Below are positions 8,398-16,822 of a stretch of 64,000 nt of DNA, one piece after another. Positions within the stretch are counted from its first letter, which is position 1; each line of letters starts with the position of its first letter. The notes under the pieces are model-generated. The model searched no databases and had not been told where the DNA came from. It saw nothing but the letters and a program-made list of their open reading frames with translations. Both the position numbers and the translations under genes were made by a program. The DNA is taken from assembly GCA_017473905.1 (NCBI GenBank), contig JAFUJA010000004.1, forward strand, positions 29,355 to 93,354, in the 5' to 3' direction. This DNA comes from Lachnospiraceae bacterium. GTDB lineage: Bacteria; Bacillota; Clostridia; Lachnospirales; Lachnospiraceae.

Positions 8398-10020
8398 TTA
8401 TAGTGATGTTACGTTTTCTGAATTCAGTGCTCTTTTTACCGCACGTCTCACACCGGGCAGTGCAGGAAGGGAAACCGAGATTTCATCAATGCCCATACGC
8501 ATCAGTTCTTCCGTTCTGCTTACGTCCGCACCAAGTTCGCCGCAAATGCAAACCTTGCACCCCTTGGCGTGTCCGTTATTTACAATCATATTCAAAAGCC
8601 GTACGATGGCAGGATGGGACGGATCAAATAAAGCATCCAGTCTGGCATTTTCCCTGTCCGCCGCAAGGGTATACTGCATCAAATCGTTGGTTCCGATACT
8701 GAAGAAGTCTACTTCATCTGCTAGCAAATCACTGATAAGTGCCGCAGCCGGAGTTTCAATCATAATTCCCAGCGGAACCTGTTTCAATTCTGTTCCTTCG
8801 GCCCGGAGTTCTTCCCTGACCTGCTTGCAAAGCGCTTTGATTTCTTCCACCTCTCCCATAGTTGTTATCATGGGAAACAGAATGGATAAGTTTCCGTATG
8901 CCGAGGCTCTGTACAACGCACGAAGCTGGGTTTTAAAAACATCCTTTCTTCGGAGACACAAACGTACGGCGCGGTATCCCAGTGCCGGATTTTCTTCTTT
9001 TTCCAGATGAAAATAATCCGCTTTTTTATCCGAACCGATGTCCAGGGTACGAATGGTTACATTTCGCTCCCCCATGGCTTCCAGAACCTGTTTGTAAATC
9101 CGGAACTGTTCTTCCTCACCGGGCATTTTTTTACGGCTTAAAAACAGAAACTCACTTCTGAACAAACCGATTCCCGCCACATTACTTCTTTTCACTTTAT
9201 CAAGGTCGCACACATCACCGATGTTGGCACAAAGACGTATGGACTTGCCGTCACCGAATCCGCTTTCTTCCTTTTCGGATTCCTCCGCTTCTTTTTCCTG
9301 AAGGAGAAGCTTCTTTTGATACTCTTCTAAAAGACTTTCTTCCGGATCCAGAATCAGAATTCCCTTTTCCCCATCTAAAATTGCTGTTTTACCGTGCCAT
9401 GCGGGATTGACATTTACACCAAGCAGTGCCGGTGTCCCCATGGAACGGGCAAGAATTGCCGTATGGGAGTGAAAAGAGCCGTTCCGGGTAACAAATCCCA
9501 GCAGATTTTCCCTTTCCATTCTGACGGTTTCTGCCGGTGTTAAATCCATGGCAACAACGATGGCAGGTTCTGCCGGTCCCGCATTGGCATCTGCCCGGGT
9601 CAGGTATTCTATCAGATAGCCTGCAGCGTCCTTAATGTCTGCCGCCCTGTCTTTGATGTAAGCATCTTCCATGCTTTCAAACCGTTCTGCATATACATTT
9701 CCCGCAAGATTTACCGCTGCCTCTGCGGTCATTCCCGCCTTGTTGATATAATCGCTTACCAAACCGGAAAATTCTTCATCCATGCAAATCATTGCCTGGG
9801 CAGCAAAGATTTCCCCAACGCTGTCATCCGCTTCTTTTTTTGCTTTTTCTTCCATGCGTTCGCAGGTTTCCAAAGCCTCTGCCTTAGCCTTTTCATACCG
9901 CTCCAGTTCCCTTGCGGCATCCTTGGCACGATATCGTCGAATCACATTCTGCTTCCGGTAAAAATAAATCTTTCCGATGGCAATTTTATCTAAAATTGTT
10001 TTTCCGTTAAACTGTTTCAC
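8398..10020 (-). CDS. ptsI: Phosphoenolpyruvate-protein phosphotransferase (PTS enzyme I)
   Basis: 540 residues, GTG start at 10020 with AAAAGGGGAAAATAA before it. N-terminal HPr-binding helical domain, the swivelling phosphohistidine domain with SFHSHTAILARSMGTPALLG (the His before TAILAR is phosphorylated), and the PEP-binding barrel with SEFLFL, TLDIGSDKK and CICGELGAD. It takes phosphate from PEP and hands it to HPr. It is about 30 residues shorter than common enzyme I. It lies 17 bases after a radical SAM gene, and no HPr or EII gene is nearby, so it may be the general enzyme I or a paralogue. Confidence 0.92.
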   Translation of the reverse strand: MKQFNGKTILDKIAIGKIYFYRKQNVIRRYRAKDAARELERYEKAKAEALETCERMEEKAKKEADDSVGEIFAAQAMICMDEEFSGLVSDYINKAGMTAEAAVNLAGNVYAERFESMEDAYIKDRAADIKDAAGYLIEYLTRADANAGPAEPAIVVAMDLTPAETVRMERENLLGFVTRNGSFHSHTAILARSMGTPALLGVNVNPAWHGKTAILDGEKGILILDPEESLLEEYQKKLLLQEKEAEESEKEESGFGDGKSIRLCANIGDVCDLDKVKRSNVAGIGLFRSEFLFLSRKKMPGEEEQFRIYKQVLEAMGERNVTIRTLDIGSDKKADYFHLEKEENPALGYRAVRLCLRRKDVFKTQLRALYRASAYGNLSILFPMITTMGEVEEIKALCKQVREELRAEGTELKQVPLGIMIETPAAALISDLLADEVDFFSIGTNDLMQYTLAADRENARLDALFDPSHPAIVRLLNMIVNNGHAKGCKVCICGELGADVSRTEELMRMGIDEISVSLPALPGVRRAVKRALNSENVTSL

Positions 10021-10037
10021 TTATTTTCCCCTTTTAT

Positions 10038-11126
10038 TTAAAATAAAATTCCTTTCAGGCATACCCCGGGTTCATTTTTATCAAAATCCCAGGTATGGAA
10101 AGAATCTCCCCCACAATATTTATATTCCTTACATTTCTTACACATGCCGGTGCATCTGGAATCGTTTCTGTAAACCTGAAACTTATCCTGCCATACGGTC
10201 TTAAAATCATCCTTCCGGATATTCCCCTGCACCAGCTCCGGCCGGCGTTCAATATCCAGACAGGCTGTAATATCTCCGTTATAAGTAACTGCTGCCGTGT
10301 AAATTCCTGCATTACACAAAAAATACCAGGGTCTGACTTCCCGTTCCAGTTCCGTTCCCAGATAATGACTGCATCCGTAGGCCACTTCCATGGTACGGGC
10401 AAACCGTTTCTCCTTAATAAAAGTAAGAAGTCTCTTGTACTCTTCGGGACCAAATAACAATTCAGGATGTTCCTTGGCTCTTCCAATCGGTTCAATGTTT
10501 ACCGCACGCCAGGAACGCACCCCTGTCTTACAGAAGGTTTCATACATGTTATCCAGCTGATGAATGTTATTTTTATGTATCACGGAAGTAATCTGTACGT
10601 GGTCAAATCCAACTTCTAAAAGATTCCGGATGCCGGCCATGGTTTCTTCATAACTGCCTTCCCTTCCCCTGAACCAGTCATGGGTTTCTCCCAAACCGTC
10701 CACGCTGATGGAAACCGTACGCATGCCGGTACGTTTTAATTCTCTTGCCACTTCAGGTGTTATCAGAATGCCGTTGCTGGTCATTCCCCATGCAAACCCC
10801 AGAAAACGGGCGTACTCCATAATTTCAAAGAAATCCTTCCGCAGAAGAGGTTCTCCTCCCGTAATGCAGAGCTGGAGCCTGTCTATGGGAAAGTTTTTCT
10901 TCACGTAATCCAAAAAGCTTCTGATTTCGTCTCCGCTTAAAAGTCCCTCTTCCTTAAAGTCACCGCACCTGCTACCGCAGTGAATACAATGCTCATTGCA
11001 AAGTGCAGTCATTTCAATAAAAAGATGGGCTAATCTGGGATTCCTGTATAACTCTTTTTTATAGGCAGCAAGTTCCGTCATATGCTGTTTTTTCACCCTC
11101 GCAGGCAGACTGGTCTGATTCATCAT
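10038..11126 (-). CDS. Radical SAM/SPASM enzyme, possible peptide or protein maturase
   Basis: 362 residues, ATG 11126 with AAGGAGTCTTT. The radical SAM cluster motif is CNEHCIHC (about residues 48-55), followed by the SAM-binding GGEPLLRKDF. The C-terminal SPASM region has many Cys: FLCNAG, ITACLDIE, then CTGMCKKCKEYKYCGGD and a last Cys near the end, enough for one or two extra 4Fe-4S clusters. Known SPASM enzymes modify ribosomal peptides or protein side chains. No RRE (PqqD-like) domain is visible at the N-terminus. The gene is 14 bases after a DUF805 protein whose tail has three YGPP motifs, making that tail an obvious candidate substrate (inference). Substrate and reaction are unknown. 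Confidence 0.85.
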   Translation of the reverse strand: MMNQTSLPARVKKQHMTELAAYKKELYRNPRLAHLFIEMTALCNEHCIHCGSRCGDFKEEGLLSGDEIRSFLDYVKKNFPIDRLQLCITGGEPLLRKDFFEIMEYARFLGFAWGMTSNGILITPEVARELKRTGMRTVSISVDGLGETHDWFRGREGSYEETMAGIRNLLEVGFDHVQITSVIHKNNIHQLDNMYETFCKTGVRSWRAVNIEPIGRAKEHPELLFGPEEYKRLLTFIKEKRFARTMEVAYGCSHYLGTELEREVRPWYFLCNAGIYTAAVTYNGDITACLDIERRPELVQGNIRKDDFKTVWQDKFQVYRNDSRCTGMCKKCKEYKYCGGDSFHTWDFDKNEPGVCLKGILF

Positions 11127-11140
11127 AAAGACTCCTTTAT

Positions 11141-11794
11141 TTACTGAAACATTTCGGGGGGACCGTAAATTACATTGTTCATATTGTCTTCCGGTATAAA
11201 CGCTTCGACTTCTGAGTAATTCTCCTCCGTATTCTCCTGAGGCAGTGCATCTTCACCTTCCGTTTCGGAAGCTTCTTCCAGATATTTTTTATCCTGCTCA
11301 TACAGGTCATAGATGGACTCGCTTTCTGTGGGAGGCGGACCATACACCTCTTCCGGTACATTTTCTTCAGGACGATATTCTATGGGAGGCGGACCGTATA
11401 GTGCCACCGGTGTGTTTGCCGCTACACAGAAAGCAAAAGCACTTCCTCCCGCGCAAAGGAATAACACCATCACGGTTCCGACACCGACAAACAGCAAGAG
11501 AACACTCCACCAGGCACTCTTTCCTCCGTCCCGTAATCTTCTTACCGTAAGAGAAACCATAGGCAGAAGTGCCACAACCTGATACAGACACAAAACCACA
11601 GTCACGGCAATACAAACCCAAAACACAACAAATGAATACGTTAAATAAATGCCTACCCAAAGGCTCAATGCTGCCAATATCATAAGCACTGCATGGATTG
11701 CTACGGGAATCCAATATTCTTTTCGCGTGCTGCGTCCCTTGAAATCAAAGGTATTGCGCCACATATTTTTATATGCTTTTAAAATCTCACCCAT
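11141..11794 (-). CDS. DUF805 membrane protein with an acidic tail carrying three YGPP motifs
   Basis: 217 residues, ATG 11794 with AAAGGAGAATG upstream. Residues 1-125 are a DUF805-type membrane domain: an N-terminal FKGRSTRKEYW segment, three or four hydrophobic helices, and the family signature VRRLRDGGKSAWW. After the last helix comes an acidic, Pro-rich tail with YGPPPIEYRPEE, VYGPPPTESES and, at the very end, IYGPPEMFQ. The motif always follows a hydrophobic residue (L, V or I). The tail is not part of the usual DUF805 domain. It is directly upstream of a SPASM radical SAM gene. Topology (tail inside or outside) cannot be decided from sequence. Confidence 0.82.
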   Translation of the reverse strand: MGEILKAYKNMWRNTFDFKGRSTRKEYWIPVAIHAVLMILAALSLWVGIYLTYSFVVFWVCIAVTVVLCLYQVVALLPMVSLTVRRLRDGGKSAWWSVLLLFVGVGTVMVLFLCAGGSAFAFCVAANTPVALYGPPPIEYRPEENVPEEVYGPPPTESESIYDLYEQDKKYLEEASETEGEDALPQENTEENYSEVEAFIPEDNMNNVIYGPPEMFQ

Positions 11795-11820
11795 TTTATA
11801 ACATTCTCCTTTCTTTCCTT

Positions 11821-14565
11821 TTATCTCCCGGTTCTGGAACCATGGCAGGTAAAATAAATCACCTGATATTCCCTGGATATTTCCTGCAAAAGCCTCATGC
11901 CACCCTTTGTTTTCTCTTCATCCAGATTTACAAAAGGATCATCAAAAAGTACCATCGGCTTTTCTTCCGTATACATGGCATCCACAAGTGCCATGCGGAA
12001 ACAGATTCCCGCCATATCCCTGCAACCGGCACTGAATGCCTTCGGGTCTCTGGGAAGCCCCTGCTCCGTAATGGATAAATTGGTATTTGCATCGAACTGA
12101 AAACGGTCTCCCGCTTCCCCTGATAACATACCGTAATACTTTTTAAATCCGTCGGAAACAGGCTTGGTATATCTGGCGGTGAAAGATGTCTTTGCCTTTT
12201 CCAGATGACCTCTTGTAACCTTAAGAAGTTTGTGACGCTTCTCCGCTTCTTTTAACCGCTCTTTTAAAAGTGCCCTGCGTTCTGCAGCTTCCGTCAGTTC
12301 ATCCTGCTGTTCTCCGAGAGACTGAATCTGGCTCTGGTACTGTACAAGCAGACTACCGATTTCCTCCAGTCTTACATTGGCTTCCTCCATATCGGCTTTA
12401 CATGCTTCTTCCGTAACCGGAATTTCTTCGAAAACACCGGAACGGATTTCTTCCATGTTCTCCACTGCCTCGAAGGCCTCTCTGGAAGCCTTTGCGCCTT
12501 CATATTCCTTCCTGCAGTTTTGAACCGCTTCCAGGCGGTTTTCAATATCCAGAAGACAATCCTGCAAAGGTTCTTTTATTTCAAGTTCCAATCCGAGAAT
12601 ATAATTTCTGAGACTCCGTTTCAGGGACTCATACTCTTCCTGTTTTGCTTCAAAACTCTTTCGCTTCTCACAAAGTGTTTTCCACTGTCTGCTCTCCGAC
12701 TCAATCCGGTCAAGAGATTGGTTCCAAAGTGCTCTGATTTCTTCGCTTTTATCAAGATTCTCCAGTACAAAGCGTGTGTTTTCCGCAATTGACCCATTCG
12801 GTCGATTTGTTGTAATTCCGTTAAAATCAGGACAAAAACCAAGAATATAAGATTCTATACGCTCTGCAAGATATCTCATTTCATCCGGAGTATGATCCTG
12901 CTGCAATCCCGCTTCTTTTTCTGCCAGTGTTGTATAGGTACGGTACTTTTCTTTTATCTCATATAATTCTTTCAACACATCGGAACCGGTTTCATTCCAT
13001 CCGAGTTCAGCAAGAAATGCCCGGATACGTGACTCTCCGTTTTTGATAAAAGATTCGCCGTGTATAATCTCTTCTTCCAGTCCGGCAAGCTGCTGTACCT
13101 TCGTCGTATCCTCAGGCTGAGGCAATTCCTTCCTGTTATTCACAAGAATTACGACCATCCCCGCTGTGATACAAACCAATCCGAAAAGAGCCGTCACAAT
13201 TCCGGTTATGGGTTCTAACATTGCCAGCAGAATTCCCGCAACAGCCAGAACACCCCCACAGATCAAAAGAACCAACCCCGCAACGGGAAATTTCTTTTTG
13301 GAAGGCTTTGTTTCCTTTTGTGCCTGCTGCTCACTCTTTAAGATTTCCAGTACTTCTTTTTTACCGGCGAGGGACATTTTTTTACTACGGCATTCCTCCC
13401 ACAAATCCATGTATTCCTGAAGACCGGCATTATCCACGTCCTTTCCTGCAAAAAGACTTCGGCAGGCATCCAGTGTTTCTTTCTCATTCACACTTAAAAT
13501 TTTCTTCTCATAACTGCCCGCTTTTTCAAAATATGTACGCACATCCCTGCGTCTGCCTTCCGGGTCTTCCTGTTTCGAAAGCCTCTCCCTGTAAATTTCT
13601 CCCAGCCGGTTTTCAAGCCTCAGCTCTTCGTCGGTAAAGGTTGTCATCCTGACACCCTCCTCCAAAGCTTTTAAGGACCCGCTTTCCCGGATTTTATCCT
13701 TTAATTCTTCGGCCTCAGGTAACTCACCCCGAAAAAATCCCCTTGCCCGGTCAAAGCTTTCCCGTCTTTCCTTTTCACTTTTAAGAAGTGACTCGTACCG
13801 GCTCTGCTTTTCTGCATTTACACGGTTGCAGCTGATTTGGGCAAGGTAGGAAGAACACTCTCTTAATTTCCCATTACACCGATCCCGCTCTTCTTTTAAA
13901 AGCTTTGCTCCCTCTGTTTTACTCTTCAGATTCTCCTCAAGGGAAGGCAGGGCAATTAATTTTTTCTCCTGCTCCGCAATTTCCTCTTTCAGCTTATGAA
14001 TCAAACCGGTAGACCGCTCATAGGAATTCACGTTCTTCTTCAGATGCTCCATTGCATCCTCAAAGCTGTTTAAATCCCCTTCCTCTCCGGTTAAATTACC
14101 AAGCTTTGTGTTAATGCTGTCCGTGGGAAAGGTAACACAGTCATTCTGTGAAATCATGATACTTCTTTTAAAAGAAGCCCCGTCCAGAAGGAAGAGTTCC
14201 TCTCCGATATTTTTCGTAAAATCCCCGCTTGCAATACGGGTATTTTTATCCTGTAAAAGGAATACATCATCTGATTCCTTTTCACCAAAGGTACGAATCA
14301 AAAGATATTCCTTTCCGTTAGCCTCAAAGGAAATATTCCCGCCGTACACACCGCCCTGCCAGGGTTTATAACGCTTTCTTTCATTTTCCAGAAGATCTCT
14401 TTTTTTGTCGTTTTCAAACCCGTAAAACATGGTTTTTATAAAAGCGGCAAGAGTACTTTTTCCCCAACCGTTTTCCTGACAGAACACATTCAGTCCGGGG
14501 GTAAAATCAAAGGTCTGTTGGGATATTTTACCGAAATTTTCAATATGACACTGTATCAGTTTCAT
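11821..14565 (-). CDS. YhaN-like SMC/Rad50-type ATPase with central membrane hairpin
   Basis: 914 residues; ATG 14565 follows directly on the yhaO stop. Walker A is ENGWGKSTLAAF near residue 35, and the Walker B region is KPMVLFDDPFVNLDEEK near the end, so the ATPase head is split by long coiled coils as in Rad50/SbcC. Unlike SbcC it has two hydrophobic helices in the middle (about residues 430-485, FPVAGLVLLICGG and GIVTALFGLVCITAG), as in Bacillus YhaN. The zinc-hook Cys pair of SbcC is not apparent. With YhaO it probably forms a membrane-tied nuclease-ATPase complex for DNA end processing (inference). Confidence 0.85.
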   Translation of the reverse strand: MKLIQCHIENFGKISQQTFDFTPGLNVFCQENGWGKSTLAAFIKTMFYGFENDKKRDLLENERKRYKPWQGGVYGGNISFEANGKEYLLIRTFGEKESDDVFLLQDKNTRIASGDFTKNIGEELFLLDGASFKRSIMISQNDCVTFPTDSINTKLGNLTGEEGDLNSFEDAMEHLKKNVNSYERSTGLIHKLKEEIAEQEKKLIALPSLEENLKSKTEGAKLLKEERDRCNGKLRECSSYLAQISCNRVNAEKQSRYESLLKSEKERRESFDRARGFFRGELPEAEELKDKIRESGSLKALEEGVRMTTFTDEELRLENRLGEIYRERLSKQEDPEGRRRDVRTYFEKAGSYEKKILSVNEKETLDACRSLFAGKDVDNAGLQEYMDLWEECRSKKMSLAGKKEVLEILKSEQQAQKETKPSKKKFPVAGLVLLICGGVLAVAGILLAMLEPITGIVTALFGLVCITAGMVVILVNNRKELPQPEDTTKVQQLAGLEEEIIHGESFIKNGESRIRAFLAELGWNETGSDVLKELYEIKEKYRTYTTLAEKEAGLQQDHTPDEMRYLAERIESYILGFCPDFNGITTNRPNGSIAENTRFVLENLDKSEEIRALWNQSLDRIESESRQWKTLCEKRKSFEAKQEEYESLKRSLRNYILGLELEIKEPLQDCLLDIENRLEAVQNCRKEYEGAKASREAFEAVENMEEIRSGVFEEIPVTEEACKADMEEANVRLEEIGSLLVQYQSQIQSLGEQQDELTEAAERRALLKERLKEAEKRHKLLKVTRGHLEKAKTSFTARYTKPVSDGFKKYYGMLSGEAGDRFQFDANTNLSITEQGLPRDPKAFSAGCRDMAGICFRMALVDAMYTEEKPMVLFDDPFVNLDEEKTKGGMRLLQEISREYQVIYFTCHGSRTGR

Positions 14566-15654
14566 TTAATCCAACACCTCCCCGGCAAGCGCCTTGATTC
14601 CCTGACGGACCACATAGGCTTTTTCTTCCTCTGTCAGATTTTCATCCTCCATAACACTCCGCACAAACTCTCCTTTTAAGGATTCATCCAAAGCAAAGGA
14701 ATGATAATCCACATGATAGGTTGTGGCATCTTTTATTCTGCAGTAATATGCTGCATCCTCTAACTGTTTCTCAAGAAAAAGCGTATCCAGTTCGCTTTCG
14801 TAATCCCGCTCACCCTGTAAAAGAATTTTAATGATGTGCCGGGAATCATATCCTGCCTCCGCCATCGCCTTCCTGACTGCCTCATATACTTCAGCAGACG
14901 TCATACAGGCAGATACATCCACGGGAATCTCATAGAAATTCCGGTAGGAAAAGGGTACAAAAGTACTCTCCGCAGTTCCGTCTTTTAAATTTATATCCAG
15001 AAGCATAAAACCATGCTCTCCGCACTCATCAAAACCTCTCGGTTCAAGACACCCGGGATAGCAATAGGTTCCTCTGTTATCCAATGCTTCTTTTTTATAA
15101 AAATGGATATGTCCCAGGGCAAGATAATCAATGCCCTTATTCCGCAAATCCTTCAGTCTGATCAGGTCGGAATTTTTGCCCGCACCTTCCTGACCGTGAA
15201 GCATAACAATATTGATATGCTCCGGATTCAGATTCAGTCCGGAATAAAGAAGTTCACTGTTTTCTTCTATACCGGAAACCGTCAGGGTTTTTCCGGCTTC
15301 CGTCAGAGTATAGGTTGTCCACCGGTCCGTAAAAAGCCTCAGATTCTCCGGCACCTCATCCAACTCGGTAAGAAAGCTGTTTCCGTCATGATTTCCCCGC
15401 AGATAGAAGAAGGTTAGTTCCGGATGGGTGACAATGCTCTGCAATACGGTGTTGGAGGCGGTTGCGGATACTTTTTTGGTATCAAACAAATCCCCTGCGA
15501 TGAGAATATATTTTACATCGTTATGAAGGGCATAGTCCACCATACGAAGATAGGTCTGCAGAAGCTCTGCCTTACGTTCCTTCGCTTTTTCCGGTGATAA
15601 ATGGGCAGTCATTTTAGAATCCAGATGCAAATCCCCACAATGGATTAACTTCAT
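14566..15654 (-). CDS. YhaO/SbcD-like metallophosphoesterase (DNA exonuclease subunit)
   Basis: 362 residues. Phosphoesterase motifs in order: GDLHLD (about residue 7), AGDLFD (about 55), RGNHDG (about 95), MLHGQEG and ALGHIHFYK, which bind the two Mn2+ ions of Mre11/SbcD nucleases. The C-terminal third is variable and ends LTEEEKAYVVRQGIKALAGE. Its ATG overlaps the holA stop by four bases (15651-15654), and its own stop touches the yhaN start, so the three genes are translationally coupled. Expected role: nuclease partner of the following ATPase. Confidence 0.88.
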   Translation of the reverse strand: MKLIHCGDLHLDSKMTAHLSPEKAKERKAELLQTYLRMVDYALHNDVKYILIAGDLFDTKKVSATASNTVLQSIVTHPELTFFYLRGNHDGNSFLTELDEVPENLRLFTDRWTTYTLTEAGKTLTVSGIEENSELLYSGLNLNPEHINIVMLHGQEGAGKNSDLIRLKDLRNKGIDYLALGHIHFYKKEALDNRGTYCYPGCLEPRGFDECGEHGFMLLDINLKDGTAESTFVPFSYRNFYEIPVDVSACMTSAEVYEAVRKAMAEAGYDSRHIIKILLQGERDYESELDTLFLEKQLEDAAYYCRIKDATTYHVDYHSFALDESLKGEFVRSVMEDENLTEEEKAYVVRQGIKALAGEVLD

Positions 15655-16658
15655 TCTTTTTCCCCCTCACTATACTTCACAAGAAGCAGTTCCACGCACA
15701 TGCGGTCATTCATTTTACCGCTTTTATACGCCTCATCAAAATTGGCACAGTCCTCAATGGCACGTTTCAATGTGCCCATGGAAAATTTCCCCGCCTGTGT
15801 CATATATTTATCTACTATAAACGGTTTCATGTCCAATTTTTCGGATATTCTTTTACGGTCATATCCTCTGTTACGCAAATCTTTTACCGTCAGCAGCTGT
15901 AAAAAATGTCTGCTTAAAAGATATAAAATCCTCTGAGGTGCTTCACGCAGTGCCAGAAGTTCCCCATAAAGCCGCAGTGCCTCCTGCTGCTTTTTATTTG
16001 CCATTGCTTCAATCATGGCAAAAATATGATTGTTTACCCGTACTGTACAAACCGCATCAAGATCAGGTAAATCAATTATGTCCCGCTCGCCGGTATAACA
16101 AAACAGCTTCTCCATTTCCCGGCTCATCATTTCCATATCGGAAGAACACTGCTCAATCAGGGCTTCCACTGCACGCACGGTTATTTTTTTCCCTTCCGTG
16201 GTTACAACATTGGTTACCCATCGTTTCAGCTTTTCCTCGTCCATTACCCGGAACTCAGCTGCATGTCCCATCTTCTGCACGGCTTTATATAATCGCGAGC
16301 GACCGTCGGCATTGTTTTCCACAAAGATAAAAACCGTTGTTTCAGGCTTCTTCGGAAGGTATTCCGCAAGACGGTCCCCATCTTTTCCAAACAATTCCCC
16401 GTTTTCAATCAAAATCACTCTCTTCTCTGCAAAAAAGGGCAAAGTATCCCCAAGCTCAATCACCTGCTCAACAGTAAAATCCTTCCCTTTAAAACAGGTA
16501 AAATTCATATCATCTTCCAGTTCCGCCTTCTTTCTGCTGCCGCAGAACGCCTGAAGCAGGTTATCCCGGTACTGGGTCACCAGATAGTGCTCCACACCGT
16601 AAAGAAGATACACGTCTTTTAATTTTCCGCTTTTAATGTCATCTCTGATTGTATACAT
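15651..16658 (-). CDS. holA: DNA polymerase III delta subunit
   Basis: 335 residues from ATG 16658, where AAAAAGGAGCAGAT precedes and the protein starts MYTIRDDIKSGKLKDVYLLYG, the family's usual beginning; the longer upstream frame has no ribosome site. AAA+-type domains I-II with YGVEHYLV, then an alpha-helical collar (AIEDCANFDEAYKSGKMND near the end). It opens and loads the sliding clamp as part of the clamp loader. In many Firmicutes holA follows comEC; here it is separated from comEC by the giant surface protein and a repeat region. First gene of a six-gene unit reaching ptsI. Confidence 0.93.
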   Translation of the reverse strand: MYTIRDDIKSGKLKDVYLLYGVEHYLVTQYRDNLLQAFCGSRKKAELEDDMNFTCFKGKDFTVEQVIELGDTLPFFAEKRVILIENGELFGKDGDRLAEYLPKKPETTVFIFVENNADGRSRLYKAVQKMGHAAEFRVMDEEKLKRWVTNVVTTEGKKITVRAVEALIEQCSSDMEMMSREMEKLFCYTGERDIIDLPDLDAVCTVRVNNHIFAMIEAMANKKQQEALRLYGELLALREAPQRILYLLSRHFLQLLTVKDLRNRGYDRKRISEKLDMKPFIVDKYMTQAGKFSMGTLKRAIEDCANFDEAYKSGKMNDRMCVELLLVKYSEGEKE

Positions 16659-16766
16659 ATCTGCTCCTTTTTCTCCAAAATACATTATACTATAAAATGC
16701 AAAGAAAAGAAATAATTTGCAGGAATAATCAATCTCCGATTCCGTGAAATTTCCACATAACATAAA

Positions 16767-16801
16767 GACGGTCCGTGACCATGTCACGAACCGCCTTTTT
16801 T
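16767..16801. terminator. Bidirectional-type terminator hairpin after the giant surface protein
   Basis: GACGGTCCGTGAC and GTCACGAACCGCC form a 13-bp stem with a three-base loop. On the plus strand it is followed by six T; on the minus strand, the direction of both flanking genes, by TTTATGTT. It lies 22 bases beyond the surface-protein stop and 109 bases before the holA start. Confidence 0.75.
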
Positions 16802-16822
16802 ACTTCATTCTAAAATTGTTTC

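Noticed and set aside
8489-9010. 173-codon plus-strand frame opposite ptsI
   Set aside because: Antisense to a well-supported enzyme I gene, with no ribosome site.
10038-11126. Anaerobic sulfatase maturase
   Set aside because: The SPASM region ends with CGGDSFHTW rather than the usual sulfatase-maturase pattern, and no sulfatase gene lies nearby.
16659-16787. N-terminal extension of holA
   Set aside because: Reads through the terminator side of the preceding gene with no ribosome site; ATG 16658 has AGGAG and the family start.
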